Part shown: piece after piece, positions 21,481-31,039 of the stretch
How the letters are laid out: every line of letters begins with the position of its first letter
How positions within the stretch are numbered: the first letter of the stretch is position 1
NCBI RefSeq assembly: GCF_027595985.1
Contig: NC_073306.1
Span: 84,307,599 to 84,371,598, forward strand
Direction: 5' to 3'
DNA from: Sorex araneus
Lineage: Eukaryota; Chordata; Mammalia; Eulipotyphla; Soricidae
Length of the DNA stretch: 64,000 bases
Program-made: the position numbers and the translations under genes
The notes under the pieces: model-generated
Told to the model about the DNA's origin: nothing
Databases searched by the model: none
Seen by the model: the letters and a program-made list of their open reading frames with translations, nothing else

Positions 21481-22273
21481 CTGACAGAAGCAAAGTGTCT
21501 CAGGGTTGGGGCCTTGACCCGGCAGGAGTGTGTCCTCCCATAGGGCCCCAGGGAGTGGCTACTCTGGCTTAGAGGGGCTACATGTACTTGGTGGACTTTG
21601 CTCCTTCTGGTCAGCTCCCTCAGGCCCCTTCCTGGGACTCAGAGAAGGGGAGCCCTGGGTCAGCAAGTGGGGCTAAGCATGCTGGGAGCTGAGGCTGCAA
21701 TCAGAGATGGCTGGGTGGGCTCTGCTCGGTCACTGGGTGTTCTGGCCAATTCCTTTACTACTGTGAGTGGATCCACCTTCTCAGTGGCCAGGCAGGGCTG
21801 CCTGGGCTGGCCTGAGGGCCAGGACCTTGTGCCTTGCCCCTGAACTGACTAGCCTTACCCACCCACTGGCGTCCTGGCACCCCCTGCCGAGCAGCCGCTG
21901 AAAGGCGGAGATGCCCTGGGTCTGTCCTTTACTAGCTGCGTCCCAGGGTCCTTCAGCTATCCTCTTTCTTTGCCAGGCGTGGGTTCTGCCCTGGGCACCT
22001 CATTCAGCTGAGGAGGAATCTGGGTGGGCAAAAGCCAGGAGGGTGCAATACTGGTGGTGACCAGCAGGGGCCAGCCTTGCCCGCAGCCCGCTCGGATGCC
22101 CGTCCAAAGCGCTGGCGCCCAGGGCAGCCACTTTGGGAACTGGCAGTGCTGATGCCAACAGGAAGGGTTGGGTAGGGGCCGGCACCAGAGCTGGGTGGAG
22201 GCCAAGTAACCCTCGCCGGGGGTGCCCGTCCCTGGCCACTGAGACAGAGGCTGCGGGGCAATGTGTGTTTCAG

Positions 22274-22391
22274 GAGCAACCCGCCGCTGTCGCCGGAATG
22301 TGCAAGCCCCCCGGACACCCCGCTGCACAGCCCAGACGACCTGGACACCTCGCTAGACCCGCAGCACCCCCAGGGCTACCCCGCCTGCGCG
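22274..22391 (+). CDS. ARHGEF2: ARHGEF2 long-form exon B
   Basis: Acceptor TTTCAG|GAGC, donor GCG|GTATGG. One base completes the Arg codon left by exon A, then 39 codons: SNPPLSPECASPPDTPLHSP then DDLDTSLDPQHPQGYPACA. Pro/Ser-rich with SP and TP pairs typical of a disordered, phosphorylatable segment. Phase 2 in, phase 0 out, so skipping it would shift the frame. Confidence 0.7.
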
Positions 22392-22786
22392 GTATGGATA
22401 GACATCGCCCACGAGGCCACCCCTCGGAGCCCCGCTGCCCTGCCATGCAGCTTGGTCCCTGCCCGGGTGCCCCTGACCTGCTAAAGGGATGGGGCCTGGC
22501 CTATGCCCCTCTGTCTGCTACGCGGGGCGGTGCATTCGGCCCCCTCTCCGTGCTGCCCTGCCACTCTCTCTTCCTCTGAGAGATTCTTTCTTCCTTTCCG
22601 AGCTTGTCTCTGCCGATCTCTTCTCCCTGATCAAAGAGCTGCGGTTCCCCAGGAGGTGGGATCGCTGCTGTCTGTGGACCCCACACTGTTCAGATCTGGA
22701 GCTGAACATGTTTGTGGCCTGAAACTAGGCATCTGGATTCCTGGAAGACAATAGGTCTCCAGCAAGAAACTTTCAGATAAGAAAAT

Positions 22787-22967
22787 GGGGCACTGGAGCA
22801 ACAGTACAGCGGGTAGGGCACTTGCCTTGCACATGGCCCACCTGGGTTCCATCTCAACATCCCATATGGTCCCCCGAGCCCTCCACGAGTGATTCCTGAG
22901 TGCAGAGCCAGGAGTAACCCCTGAGCACCACCAAGTGTGGTCCAAAAACAAAGAACAAATAGAACAA
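22787..22967 (+). repeat. SOR-type SINE
   Basis: Head GGCACTGGAGCAACAGTACAG, body CTGAGTGCAGAGCCAGGAG, older GTGTGGTCC ending and AAAACAAAG tail. Confidence 0.8.
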
Positions 22968-22993
22968 GGGAGTATATGAGGGTGAGGGGGGAA

Positions 22994-23140
22994 GGATAGA
23001 GAGATAATGCACGGGGGGTTAGGCATTTGCTTGCACATAACCAGTGCAAGTTTGATGGGAAGCCCCTGTTGTCCTCTGAGCCCTGCCAGGATAGATCTCT
23101 GAGCCAAGAACTGGGAATAAGCCCTGAGCACAGCTGAGTG
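22994..23140 (+). repeat. Older SINE feeding into a GGAA tract
   Basis: GATAGAGAGATAATGCACGG head, box B damaged, GAGCACAGCTGAGTGTGGC end. Its A-tail appears to have expanded into the GGAA repeat. Confidence 0.65.
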
Positions 23141-23142
23141 TG

Positions 23143-23327
23143 GCAAAGGAAAGGGAGGGAGGAAGGGAAGGAGGAAAGGAAGGAAGGAAGGAAGGAAGAA
23201 AGGGAGGGAGGAAGGAAGGGAGGGAGGAAGGAAGGGAGGGAGGGAGGGAGGGAGGGAGGAAGGAAGGAAGGAAGGAAGGAAGGAAGGAAGGAAGGAAGGA
23301 AGGAAGGAAGGAAGGAAGGAAGGAAGA
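23143..23327 (+). repeat. (GGAA)n polypurine tract
   Basis: About 185 bases of GGAA/GGGA units, pure GGAA in the last ~70. Complementary to 20727-20873 across exon B. Confidence 0.95.
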
Positions 23328-23589
23328 AGGCCTATGGACCTCTTAACCTTCTGGTTTCAGGGAGTATAACCGGGGGCCTCTAAGCCCAGGAGCTCAGCAT
23401 ACTGGGCTTCCCTGAGAGCACCGATATGCCTGAGGCTAACAGCCAGTCAGGGCCTTTGGGTGCGCAAGTGTGAGAAGTGGACACGCAGCCTGCCAGGGAA
23501 GCTGCATGCCCCAGTGATGCCGTGAGTGACTGCCTTTCTCCAGCAGCTCCTGTGTCACTCCCACCAGGGCAGGGTTGCTGAGAGATAGT

Positions 23590-23730
23590 CTCGGGGCTGG
23601 AGCGAGGCGTTGCCTGTGGTAGAGGTCCAGGCTTGGTCCCCAGCATCACAGCTCCTCTGAGCGTGGTCCAGGAGTGAGCCCCATTCACAGTGCCAAAAGG
23701 GCTCTGCCTGGTATGGCCCCAATCAACAAA
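23590..23730 (+). repeat. Older SINE, internally deleted
   Basis: GGGGCTGGAGCGAGGCGTTGCC head with box A lost, box B GGCTTGGTCCCC, GGTATGGCCCC end. A poly-T run follows at 23798-23828. Confidence 0.6.
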
Positions 23731-23794
23731 ATAACCCCAGACTGGAAAGTCAAACCAGGTCCTCAGGCACTTAGTAACTGAGTAGTATAGTTCA

Positions 23795-23835
<41 letters not shown>

Positions 23836-23893
23836 AGACTAGAAGCTCTCCTTTATGTTGTGGTTGTTAGATGAAAAGCACATAGAGAGGGCT

Positions 23894-24071
23894 GGGGCTG
23901 GAGTGATAGCACAGCGGGGAGGGCGTTTGCCTTGCACAGGGCCGACCTGGGTTTGATTCCCAGCATCCCATATGGTCCCCTGAGCACTGCCAGGAGTGAT
24001 TCCTGAGTGCATGAGCCAGGAGTAACCCCTGTGCATCGACAGGTGTGACCCAAAAAGAAAAAAAGAAAAAA
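23894..24071 (+). repeat. Very young SOR-type SINE inserted in an older SINE head
   Basis: Near-consensus with GAGTGCATGAGCCAGG. Exact 21-base duplication beginning GAAAAGCACATAGAGAGGG on both flanks (23873 and 24072). The duplicated sequence includes the first bases of the older SINE that follows. Confidence 0.96.
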
Positions 24072-24089
24072 GAAAAGCACATAGAGAGG

Positions 24090-24255
24090 GCTGAAGAGAT
24101 AATAGCAGGAAAGGCTCCTGCCTTGCACACAGCTGACCTGGCACTGCATTGCATCCCCTGAGTCCCGCCAGGAGTGAGCCCCAAACACAGAGACAGGAGT
24201 AAGCACTGAGCACTGCCAGGTGGGGCCCAGAATTTTATAAAAAAAAAAAAAAAAG
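24090..24255 (+). repeat. Older SINE, target of two younger insertions
   Basis: GGGCTGAAGAGATAATAGCAGG head, box B decayed, GGTGGGGCCC end and a poly-A tail into which the next SINE inserted. Confidence 0.75.
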
Positions 24256-24263
24256 GATGGTCG

Positions 24264-24441
24264 GGGGCTGGAGCGATAGCACAGTGGGTAGGGCGTTTGC
24301 CTTGCACGCGGCCGACCCGGGTTCGATTCCCAGCATCCCATATGGTCCCCTGAGCACCACCAGGAGTAATTCCTGAGTGCAGAGCCAGGAGTAACGCCCT
24401 GAGCATTGCTGGGTGTGACCCAAAAAGAAAAAAAAAAAAAA
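24264..24441 (+). repeat. Young SOR-type SINE
   Basis: Essentially consensus head and box B GGTTCGATTCCC. AAAAAAGGATGG is repeated on both sides. Confidence 0.95.
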
Positions 24442-24550
24442 GGATGGCTTGATGGCTTGTCTTTCCTTGTCTGTCCCAGGACTTTCCTGCCTCTTTCCTT
24501 TCTGAATTTGCTCCTCCTTCCTTTCTGTATTCCTATTTTTATGCAAGCGC

Positions 24551-24583
24551 ATGTGTGTGTGTGTGTGTGTGCGTGTGTGTTTG
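24551..24583 (+). repeat. (TG)n microsatellite
   Basis: Short TG run with one CG interruption. Confidence 0.9.
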
Positions 24584-24684
24584 TATGTTTTTGTCCCTTT
24601 TTTGTATGCCTTTTTCTCAGAAACTTCTCCTTTCCAGCTAATCTTTGAGCACCTTTTGAACACACCACTTGAGGCAGGAGCAAA

Positions 24685-24850
24685 AAATAGGACAGATGGT
24701 AGTTGCCTGCTTTGTGTATGGCCCACCTGGGTTGAATCCCTGGCACCCCATATGGTCCCCCAAGTCCTGCTAGGAGAGGGGGACTGAGCACTGAGCCATA
24801 GTAAGTCCTGAGTACTGCTGGGTGCGTTCCCCACCCAAAAAAAAGAAAAA
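24685..24850 (+). repeat. Older SINE, head truncated
   Basis: GGACAGATGGTAGTTGCC, box B GGTTGAATCCCTGG, end GCTGGGTGCGTTCCCCACCC plus A-tail. Confidence 0.7.
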
Positions 24851-24907
24851 GCAAAAATTATTTACCTTTATATTCTCCTTGTCTATATGCTTCAAGCCCT
24901 GTGTTAT

Positions 24908-25102
24908 TTTTTTCTTTCTTTCTTTCTTTTTTTTTTTGCTTTTTGGGTCACACCTGGCAATGCATAGGGGTTACTCCTGGCTCATGCACTCAGAAATCAC
25001 TCCTGGCAGTGCTCAGGGGACCATATGGGATGCTGGGAATCAAACCCAGGTCGGCCCTGTGCAAGGCAAACGCCCTACCCGCTGTGCTATCACTCCAGCC
25101 CC
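24908..25102 (-). repeat. SOR-type SINE, '...GCATGAGCC...' subtype
   Basis: TTTCTTTC-type tail then near-consensus body and head. Confidence 0.92.
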
Positions 25103-25255
25103 CTCTTTCTTTCTTTCTTTTTGAGTCACACCCAGCAGTGCTCCGGGCTGGCTCTGCACTCAGGGATCAGTCCTGGTGGGCCTCAGGAGACCAAACAGGG
25201 TGCCAGGGATCGAACCTGGGTGAACTGTGCAGAAGGTACTATTGCTCCGGCCCAG
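25103..25255 (-). repeat. Older SINE, shortened
   Basis: TTTGAGTCACACCCAGCAG ... GGGATCGAACCTGGGTGAAC ... TATTGCTCCGGCCC. Confidence 0.7.
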
Positions 25256-25554
25256 CCTTCTACTATTTTCAACAGAGGAAGTAACAATAAGTACTCCACC
25301 AGCACCTCCACAGACCAAGTTTCACCAAGTTTCTTGCAGACAGACCATCATAAACCAGCCCAGTTCCCAGATTGGTTTAGCCAGCACAGGGCTTAGAGGC
25401 CTTACCATTCAGATGTCCTGAAAAGGGATCTGTGTGCTCCAGTGAGCCAGAGGGGGGTTGTTCAGAAGGCAGCTGCGCTAACCGCTCTATCACCAACGCT
25501 TCAGTGAGCGGGGATTTTGGTTCTCCGTTTCTCTGATGCCAGGAGGAACCCAGG

Positions 25555-25595
25555 CACAGAGAGCATGAGCTCTTCCACTGAGCCATATCCCTGCC
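25555..25595 (-). repeat. tRNA-like SINE remnant
   Basis: CATGAGCTCTTCCACTGAGC followed by CATATCCCTGCC resembles the reverse of a tRNA-Ala 5' half. Confidence 0.35.
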
Positions 25596-25625
25596 TCTCT
25601 TTGTCTTTTAAGTAGACTATTTAAG

Positions 25626-25800
25626 GGGCCAGAGTGATAGTACAGTGGGTAAGGCACCTGCCTTGCATGTGGCAGATCTGGGTCCCACCCATATGTGGCA
25701 CCTCAAGTCGTCCCCTAAACTCCTCCAGGAGTGATCCCTAAGCACAGAGCCAGAAGTAAGTCCTGAGCACTGCTGGGTGTGGCCCAACACTCAACTCCCC
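25626..25800 (+). repeat. Older SINE
   Basis: GGGGCCAGAGTGATAGTACAG head, body with CTCCTCCAGGAGTGATCCC, GTGTGGCCC end. Confidence 0.75.
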
Positions 25801-25859
25801 CTGAAAATTAACATCAAATGAGTAAGGCAGGCATCCATCTCAAGAACTAGAACATTTCC

Positions 25860-26094
25860 GGGGCTGGAGCGATAGCACAGCGGGTAGGGCGTTTGCCTTG
25901 CACGCGGCCGACCCGGGTTTGATTCCCAGCATCCCATATGGTCCCCCGAGCCCCACACGCAGACGACCTGGGTTCAATTCCCAGCATCCCATGTGGCCCC
26001 CTGAGCACTGCCAGGAGTAATTCCTGAGTGCATGAGGCAGGAGTAATCTCTGTGCATCGCCGGGTGTGACCCAAAAAGAAAAAAAAAAAAAAAA
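25860..26094 (+). repeat. Young SOR-type SINE with a duplicated box B segment
   Basis: The head is consensus to CCCATATGGTCCCCCGAGCC. A second copy of the box B region follows (ACGCAGACGACCTGGGTTCA, ATTCCCAGCATCCCATGTGG), then the normal body and poly-A. The exact 18-base duplication AAGAACTAGAACATTTCC (25842-25859 and 26095-26112) shows the whole composite inserted as one unit. Confidence 0.95.
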
Positions 26095-26234
26095 AAGAAC
26101 TAGAACATTTCCAACATTTTTGCCATCTTTTTTTTTTTTCCTGCATCTTGCCATCTTAACTTAAATCTTCTCTTGTTTCCACTCCTCCCTACTGGAAAGC
26201 AACACTATCTGAAATTTTGCTTATCATTTACCTT

Positions 26235-26900
26235 TTCAAAAATAATTGTTAAGAACCGTGATTTAAAATTTATTGATAGTTGAGTTTTAGGCAAATAATA
26301 TTCCAACACCCAGCCCCTCCACCAGTGTTCCTATAGTCCGTCTCCACCCCCCTTGACACCCGCCTGTCACCTTGACAGGCACACTACAAGGTCTGGTGGC
26401 TGAGCTCATGTTTTCAGTGCTGTTCAGTTTTGAATATACGGCTGCACTGTTCTCCCACATCACCAGTATAACTGAAGCCCGACCCCTGTTTGCCCACTAC
26501 TTCCCTTTCTCTTCTCCTTCCTTGCGCCTTGATTTCTTTCCTTCTCTGTCCTGGTCCTTTCTAACAGTGGAGTCAAGGGTGATCCAGGCACCCCCTCTAC
26601 TATAATACATTTTTTCATCCAGTGTTCTATCTACCACAGAAAAGTGAGATCATTCTGTGTTTGTCTCTCTCCTGGCTTATTTCACTTAATAGGATATCTT
26701 CCAGTTCCAACCAGGCTGCAACAAATTGCGTGATTTTATCACTCCTTGCAGTTCCATAGAAATCCGTTGTGTAGATATACCATATCTCCATAATCCACTC
26801 ATCTGCTGTTGGACATCTAGGTTGAGTCCATATCATAGCTGTTGTGCTGAGTGCAGCAACAAATAATGGTGTGCATACTCACTTACAATTTTATTTTAGT
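26235..26900 (-). repeat. LINE-1-derived segment
   Basis: Contains CCAACACCCAGCCCCTCCAC, TTCACTTAATAGGATATCTTC, CTCCATAATCCACTCATCTG and GGACATCTAGGTTGAGTCC, typical of L1 3' regions seen in antisense. Orientation is inferred from the T/A-rich left edge. Confidence 0.55.
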
Positions 26901-26924
26901 ATTGTTTGTATATTATATTTATTA

Positions 26925-27023
26925 TTCATATTATTTTATTTTAATTATTATTAATCTTAAATAATTTATTATTAATTTTATTGTAGTTTTAACACAAATT
27001 ATTCATCTCTAATAATATTAATT
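26925..27023. repeat. AT-rich low-complexity sequence
   Basis: About 100 bases with almost no G/C (TTATT/TTAAT units). Confidence 0.85.
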
Positions 27024-27035
27024 TTCTGAGTTGCT

Positions 27036-27172
27036 TTGAGGGGGTTGGGAACTCAGCTGGTCTTGCTCATGGCTCTGTGCTCGAGAATATATGTAGTGCT
27101 GGAGACGAGCTAGGGCGGTAGCTGCAGCTGCATACAAGGCAGGTACCTTCCTTCCTGGACTATCTCTTTGGC
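27036..27172 (-). repeat. Old SINE
   Basis: CTCATGGCTCTGTGCTCGAG ... GGACTATCTCTTTGGCC. Box B is unrecognisable. Confidence 0.5.
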
Positions 27173-27175
27173 CTA

Positions 27176-27361
27176 TTGTTTCTTTTCTTTTATTTCTTTT
27201 TTGTTTTGGCAACTGGCAATGCTCAGAGGTTATTCCTGGCTCTGCACTGAAGAATTCCTCCTGGTGGTGCTCAGGGGACCATATGAAATGCCCAGGTTCA
27301 AACCCAGGTCAGCAGAATGCAAGGCAAATGCTCTCCCCACACTGCTATTGCTCCAGCCCCT
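27176..27361 (-). repeat. SOR-type SINE
   Basis: Body GGCAATGCTCAGAGGTTATTC and head GCTATTGCTCCAGCCCC. Confidence 0.85.
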
Positions 27362-27384
27362 CTGGGCTGTTGTTTCTGAGTTTT

Positions 27385-27515
27385 GATACTAGAGTATTTT
27401 CTTTGCACACATGAAGCCGTGGGTGTGATTCCCAGGTCCCCTGAGCACTGCCAGGAGCAACCCCAAAGTACCAAGCATTGGGCTGGGAGCAGCCCTGAGC
27501 ATCAACAGATGTGGC
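27385..27515 (+). repeat. Old SINE interrupted at its 3' end
   Basis: CTTTGCACACATGAAGCCG, GTGATTCCCAGGTCCCC, GAGCATCAACAGATGTGGC. Its end resumes at 27885 (CAGATGTGGCCCTTCTG). Confidence 0.55.
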
Positions 27516-27519
27516 TCTT

Positions 27520-27885
27520 CTGTTTTTGTTTTTGTTTTTGGGTCACACCCGGCGATGCACAGGGGTTACTCCTGGCTCATGCACTCAGGAATTACTCCTG
27601 GCAGTGCTCAGGGAACCATATGGGATGCTGGGATTCAAACCCGGGTCGGCCGAGTGCAAGGCAAACGCCCTACCCGCTGTGCTATTGCTCCAGCCCCCAG
27701 AGGTATCTTTTTCTTTTTTTTCTTTTTGGGTCACACCCAGCGATGCACAGGGATCACTCCTGGCTCTGCACTCAGGAATTAACCCTGGCGGTGCTCAGGG
27801 GACCATATGGGATGCTGGGAATCGAACCCGGATTGGCCGCGTGCAATGCAAATGCCCTACCCGCTGTGCTATCACTCCAGCCCCA
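27520..27885 (-). repeat. Two adjacent young SINEs sharing one outer target-site duplication
   Basis: Copies 27520-27699 (GCATGAGCC subtype) and 27707-27885 (GCAGAGCC subtype). AGATGTGGCTCTTCTGT precedes the first and AGATGTGGCCCTTCTGT follows the second. The second seems to have inserted at the edge of the first. Confidence 0.9.
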
Positions 27886-27913
27886 GATGTGGCCCTTCTG
27901 TGGTCCAGAGAAG

Positions 27914-28050
27914 GGCTGGAGAGATAGTTTAGGGGTTAAGGCGCACGGTGCACCTGCATGTGGCTGAGCCCAGTTCAATTCCTAGTGCCACATGTGGTCC
28001 CTGAGTATTGTTAGGAGTGACCTCTGAGCACAGAGAGCTCAGGGATAATA
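27914..28050 (+). repeat. Older SINE, 3' truncated
   Basis: GGGCTGGAGAGATAGTTTAGG head, box B AGTTCAATTCCTAG, body to CTCTGAGCACAGAG. Confidence 0.65.
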
Positions 28051-28131
28051 GCTCATTTTAATTTTATTTTATAATTTTTATAATTGCCCTTGAGCATGAA
28101 CAGATTTCTTCCAAATTCCCACCCCACAAAA

Positions 28132-28308
28132 AGATTTTTTTTTGCTTTTCGGTTCACACCCAGCGATGCACAGGGGTCATTCCTGGCTCATGCACTTAGG
28201 AATTACCCCTGGCGGTGCTGAGGGACCAAATGGGATGCTGGGAATTGAACCCGGGTCGGCCGCGTGCAAGGCAAACGCCCTACCCACTGTGCTATCACTC
28301 CAGCCCCG
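28132..28308 (-). repeat. Young SOR-type SINE
   Basis: GCTTTTCGGTTCACACCCAG start, near-consensus head ending CACTCCAGCCCC. Confidence 0.9.
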
Positions 28309-28320
28309 ATAAATCTTCAG

Positions 28321-28499
28321 ACTTTTTGCTTTTGTTTTTGGGCCACACCTGGCAATGTGCAGGGTGCACTCCTAACTCTGTGCTCCGGGATCACTCCAGG
28401 TGGAGCTTGGGTAGACCATATGTCGTGCTGGGAATTGAGCTTGGGTCATCCACATACAAGACAAGCGCCCTCCCCTCTGTATTGTCATTGTAGTCCCCA
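28321..28499 (-). repeat. Older SINE
   Basis: GGGCCACACCTGGCAATGTG ... GGAATTGAGCTTGGGTCATC. Confidence 0.75.
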
Positions 28500-28516
28500 A
28501 TACTGGCTCTTTCTTT

Positions 28517-28690
28517 ACTTTTTTTTCTTTTTTGATTCACACCAGGTGATGCTCAGGGGTTACTCCTGGCTCTGCACTCAGGAATCACTCCTGGCGGTGC
28601 TCAGGGAACCATATGGGATGCTGGGAATTGAACCCGGGTTGGCAGCGTGCAAGGCAAACGCCCTCCCCGCTGTGCTATCACTCCAGCCCC
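28517..28690 (-). repeat. Young SOR-type SINE with target-site duplication
   Basis: AATACTGGCTCTT before, AATACTCGCTCTT after. Full body. Confidence 0.92.
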
Positions 28691-28840
28691 AATACTCGCT
28701 CTTACTATCCATGAAAATAGTATACATTTCCATGAAATGTAAGTAAAGTTGTATCATTTTCTATAACACATCTAATTAATGTTTCATTTTATTCTACATT
28801 TAAAAAATTTTTGGTCTCAAGATTGTAAATCACTGTGCCT

Positions 28841-29097
28841 GAAGCACTGTAGTACTGTAGCACTGTCTTCCCGTTGTTCATTGATTTGCTCGAGCAGGCA
28901 CCAGTAACATCCCCATTGTGAGATTTGTTGTTACTGTTTTTGGCATATCGAATTCGCCACGGGTAGCTTGCCAGGCTCTGCCGTGCAATGGGATACTCTC
29001 GGTAGCTTCCCAGGCTCTCTGAGAGGGATGGAGGAATTGAACCCAGGTTGGCCACGTGCAAGACAAACACCCTACCTGCTGTGCTCCCGCTCCAGTG
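28841..29097 (-). repeat. Second shrew SINE family, longer copy
   Basis: The minus strand reads head, box B GGTTCAATTCC, then AGAGAGCCTGGGAAGCTACC and a second GAGCCTGGCAAGCTACCCG, GATATGCCAAAAACAGTAAC, TCTCACAATGGGGATG, and a tail of ACAGTGCTACAGTACTACAG. No poly(A). CACTGTGCCT flanks it (28831-28840 and 29098-29107). It is longer than the 4144 copy by one GAGCCTGG.AAGCTACC unit. Confidence 0.9.
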
Positions 29098-29119
29098 CAC
29101 TGTGCCTAAAATAAAATTT

Positions 29120-29210
29120 AAAAAAGATCTTTTTCACTTAAACCACCCTTGTATTTTTAGGATCAGTCCACTTTTGTCATGATGGATGATCTTTCTCGTA
29201 TGGCTGTGCT
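29120..29210 (-). repeat. LINE-1 ORF2 fragment
   Basis: CTTGTATTTTTAGGATCAG, CCACTTTTGTCATGATGGATG then ATCTTTC resembles antisense L1 reverse-transcriptase sequence. Confidence 0.5.
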
Positions 29211-29544
29211 TTCATTTGTGGCATCCTCTATGGCGGCATAACCAATCAGTCCTAAATGGAATGGCTAAAAAACCACCTTTCCCCTCCGGTTCTGTGGGTG
29301 AGCACCTCGAGTGAGCTTTGGGGGTGGTCCTGCTGGGTGAAGCTGGACTCACTCATGTGTCTGTAGTTGTCTGGCTGGAGGTGAGATGATGTCCAGGGTG
29401 AACATTTGTGCCTGTCACTTCCCAGATTGCCTGTTGTGACACTTCGCCTCGCTTCGCATCCACACACCCTCTCAGGGGCAGATGGAAGCTTGTCCCCAGG
29501 GAAACAGCATTCCAAGTGTGCTCCAGTGGATAGAAGCTTTCAGA

Positions 29545-29625
29545 TCTCTGGAGGGGCCAGGAATGTTGCTCAGTGGTAGTTACATGCTTTGCACGCATGA
29601 CTGCTTATGTTCAGTCTCCTGCAAA
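29545..29625 (+). repeat. tRNA-Ala-like SINE remnant
   Basis: GGGGCCAGGAATGTTGCTCA, GTGGTAGTTACATGCTTTGC, ACGCATGACTG with a damaged box B and no SOR body, then a CA-rich tail. Confidence 0.45.
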
Positions 29626-29717
29626 AACACATACACACACGCATACATATACACAATTTCTTAAGGATTAGGCTAAAAACAAGACCCCTCACAATGCTGG
29701 TATTTCTGTCACATTCT

Positions 29718-29896
29718 TTTTTTTTTTTTTTTTGCTTTTTGGGTCACACCCAGCGATACTCAGGGGTTACTCCTGGCTTTGCACACAGGAATTACTCCTG
29801 GCAGTGCTTGGGGAACCATATGGTTGCTGGGGATCGAACCCGGGTCGGCTGCGTGCAAGGCAAACGCCCTACCCGCTGTGCTATCGCTCCGGCCCC
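29718..29896 (-). repeat. Young SOR-type SINE with target-site duplication
   Basis: TTCTGTCACATTCT before, TTCTGTCACGTTCT after. Confidence 0.93.
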
Positions 29897-30121
29897 AGTT
29901 CTGTCACGTTCTATTTATCACAGTAAATCACAGGCCAGCCCAGTTTCAAAGAGTAAAGAAATAGTCTCTTCAATGGCAGGACTGCAAATCATTTGTGACC
30001 ACTTAAATCTACCACAGTGTGCAAACATTTTGCTTGAGGTTTTTGTATTTACTTTGACACATACATTTCCTTTGTCAAAAGATCCTATGTATACTTTAAA
30101 AATCATCAAGGTTACACTAGC

Positions 30122-30279
30122 CTTTTTTGTTTTGTTTTGGGGCTACACCTGGTGGCACTCAGGGTTACTTCTGACTCTGCACTCAGGGATCATTCCTGGC
30201 AGAACTCTGGGGATCGAACCTGGGTCAGCTATGTGCAAGGCATGGACATTATTCGCTGTACTATGGCTCCAACCTCAAG
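30122..30279 (-). repeat. SOR-type SINE with target-site duplication
   Basis: Exact CAAGGTTACACTAG on both sides although the body is well diverged, with ~20 bases missing before box B. Confidence 0.88.
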
Positions 30280-30714
30280 GTTACACTAGTTTTATAGAAA
30301 GAGTTGAAGGGTGGTTCTGTTGTGTGATTCTATGTGGTCCTGGAGAGGCTACTCATGGCTCTGTTCTTTGGGGTCACTCCCAGGGGCGAGACCCTGCAGA
30401 GCAGGGCCTCATAACTGGGCCTCCTGCACTAGACCTGTGAGCTTGGAGCTGTCTTCCTGGCCCCTGAGAGTTTATGTTTTAAAATGCCCTTCCCTTTTGC
30501 CATGGTTGTGCAATGCCCAGGGGTCTCACACTTGGGTGTGGTGATGGGATCACACGTGGTGTGTTGCGCCAGGAAACCCAGAGAGCAAGAGCCATTAGTT
30601 CTGTGTGTGTGGGCAGCCCCAGGTATCAAAATTACGGCCTCACATGTTTGCAGGCAAGTCCTGCTGCCACTGACCCATTCCTGGGTTCCCGGAGTTGGAG
30701 AGCTCATCTGTGTT

Positions 30715-31030
30715 TTCCTTCTATTGTCTGGAAAAGATTGGATTCAATTTCAGTGATCAATTCGGCGGAAATCTCTCCCTTGCTTATAAAATTGTTTGGG
30801 CAAGTGTGTTTTGTTTTCTTTATAGAGTGATTAACCACACTATTTCTTTCATAGGACTATTCAGACTTTCTATTTCTTCTAGATTCCATTTTGGTAAGTC
30901 ATATATCTTTTTAAAAAATTAATTTTCACACTTGGCCTTTCAAAACATTTGGCATTAAATTGGTAGTATTCTCTGGCCTTTCTAATAATTCTTTTTCTGT
31001 AGTTCACTATTTCATTCTACTTTAATTGGT
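30715..31030 (-). repeat. LINE-1 ORF2 fragment
   Basis: CTATTCAGACTTTCTATTTC, GGCCTTTCAAAACATTTGGC and TCTGTAGTTCACTATTTCA are characteristic of antisense L1 reverse-transcriptase sequence. No open frame. Confidence 0.65.
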
Positions 31031-31039
31031 GCCTTTCTT

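Larger units (their letters stand above)
19836..22273 (+). other. ARHGEF2 long-form intron A-B
   Basis: Holds four plus-strand SINEs (19940-20690), a (CCTT)n tract, two minus-strand SINEs, a MIR remnant and a SINE-free block at 21480-22273 next to exon B. Confidence 0.65.

Noticed and set aside
24264..24340. tRNA gene-like box A and box B
   Set aside because: The sequence is the head of a SINE, with a body and A-tail attached and dozens of near-identical copies; it does not close into a proper tRNA.
23853..24854. Long minus-strand open frame of 333 codons
   Set aside because: It is made of consecutive SINE copies and A-tails; the same peptide strings recur in dozens of other SINEs in the window.
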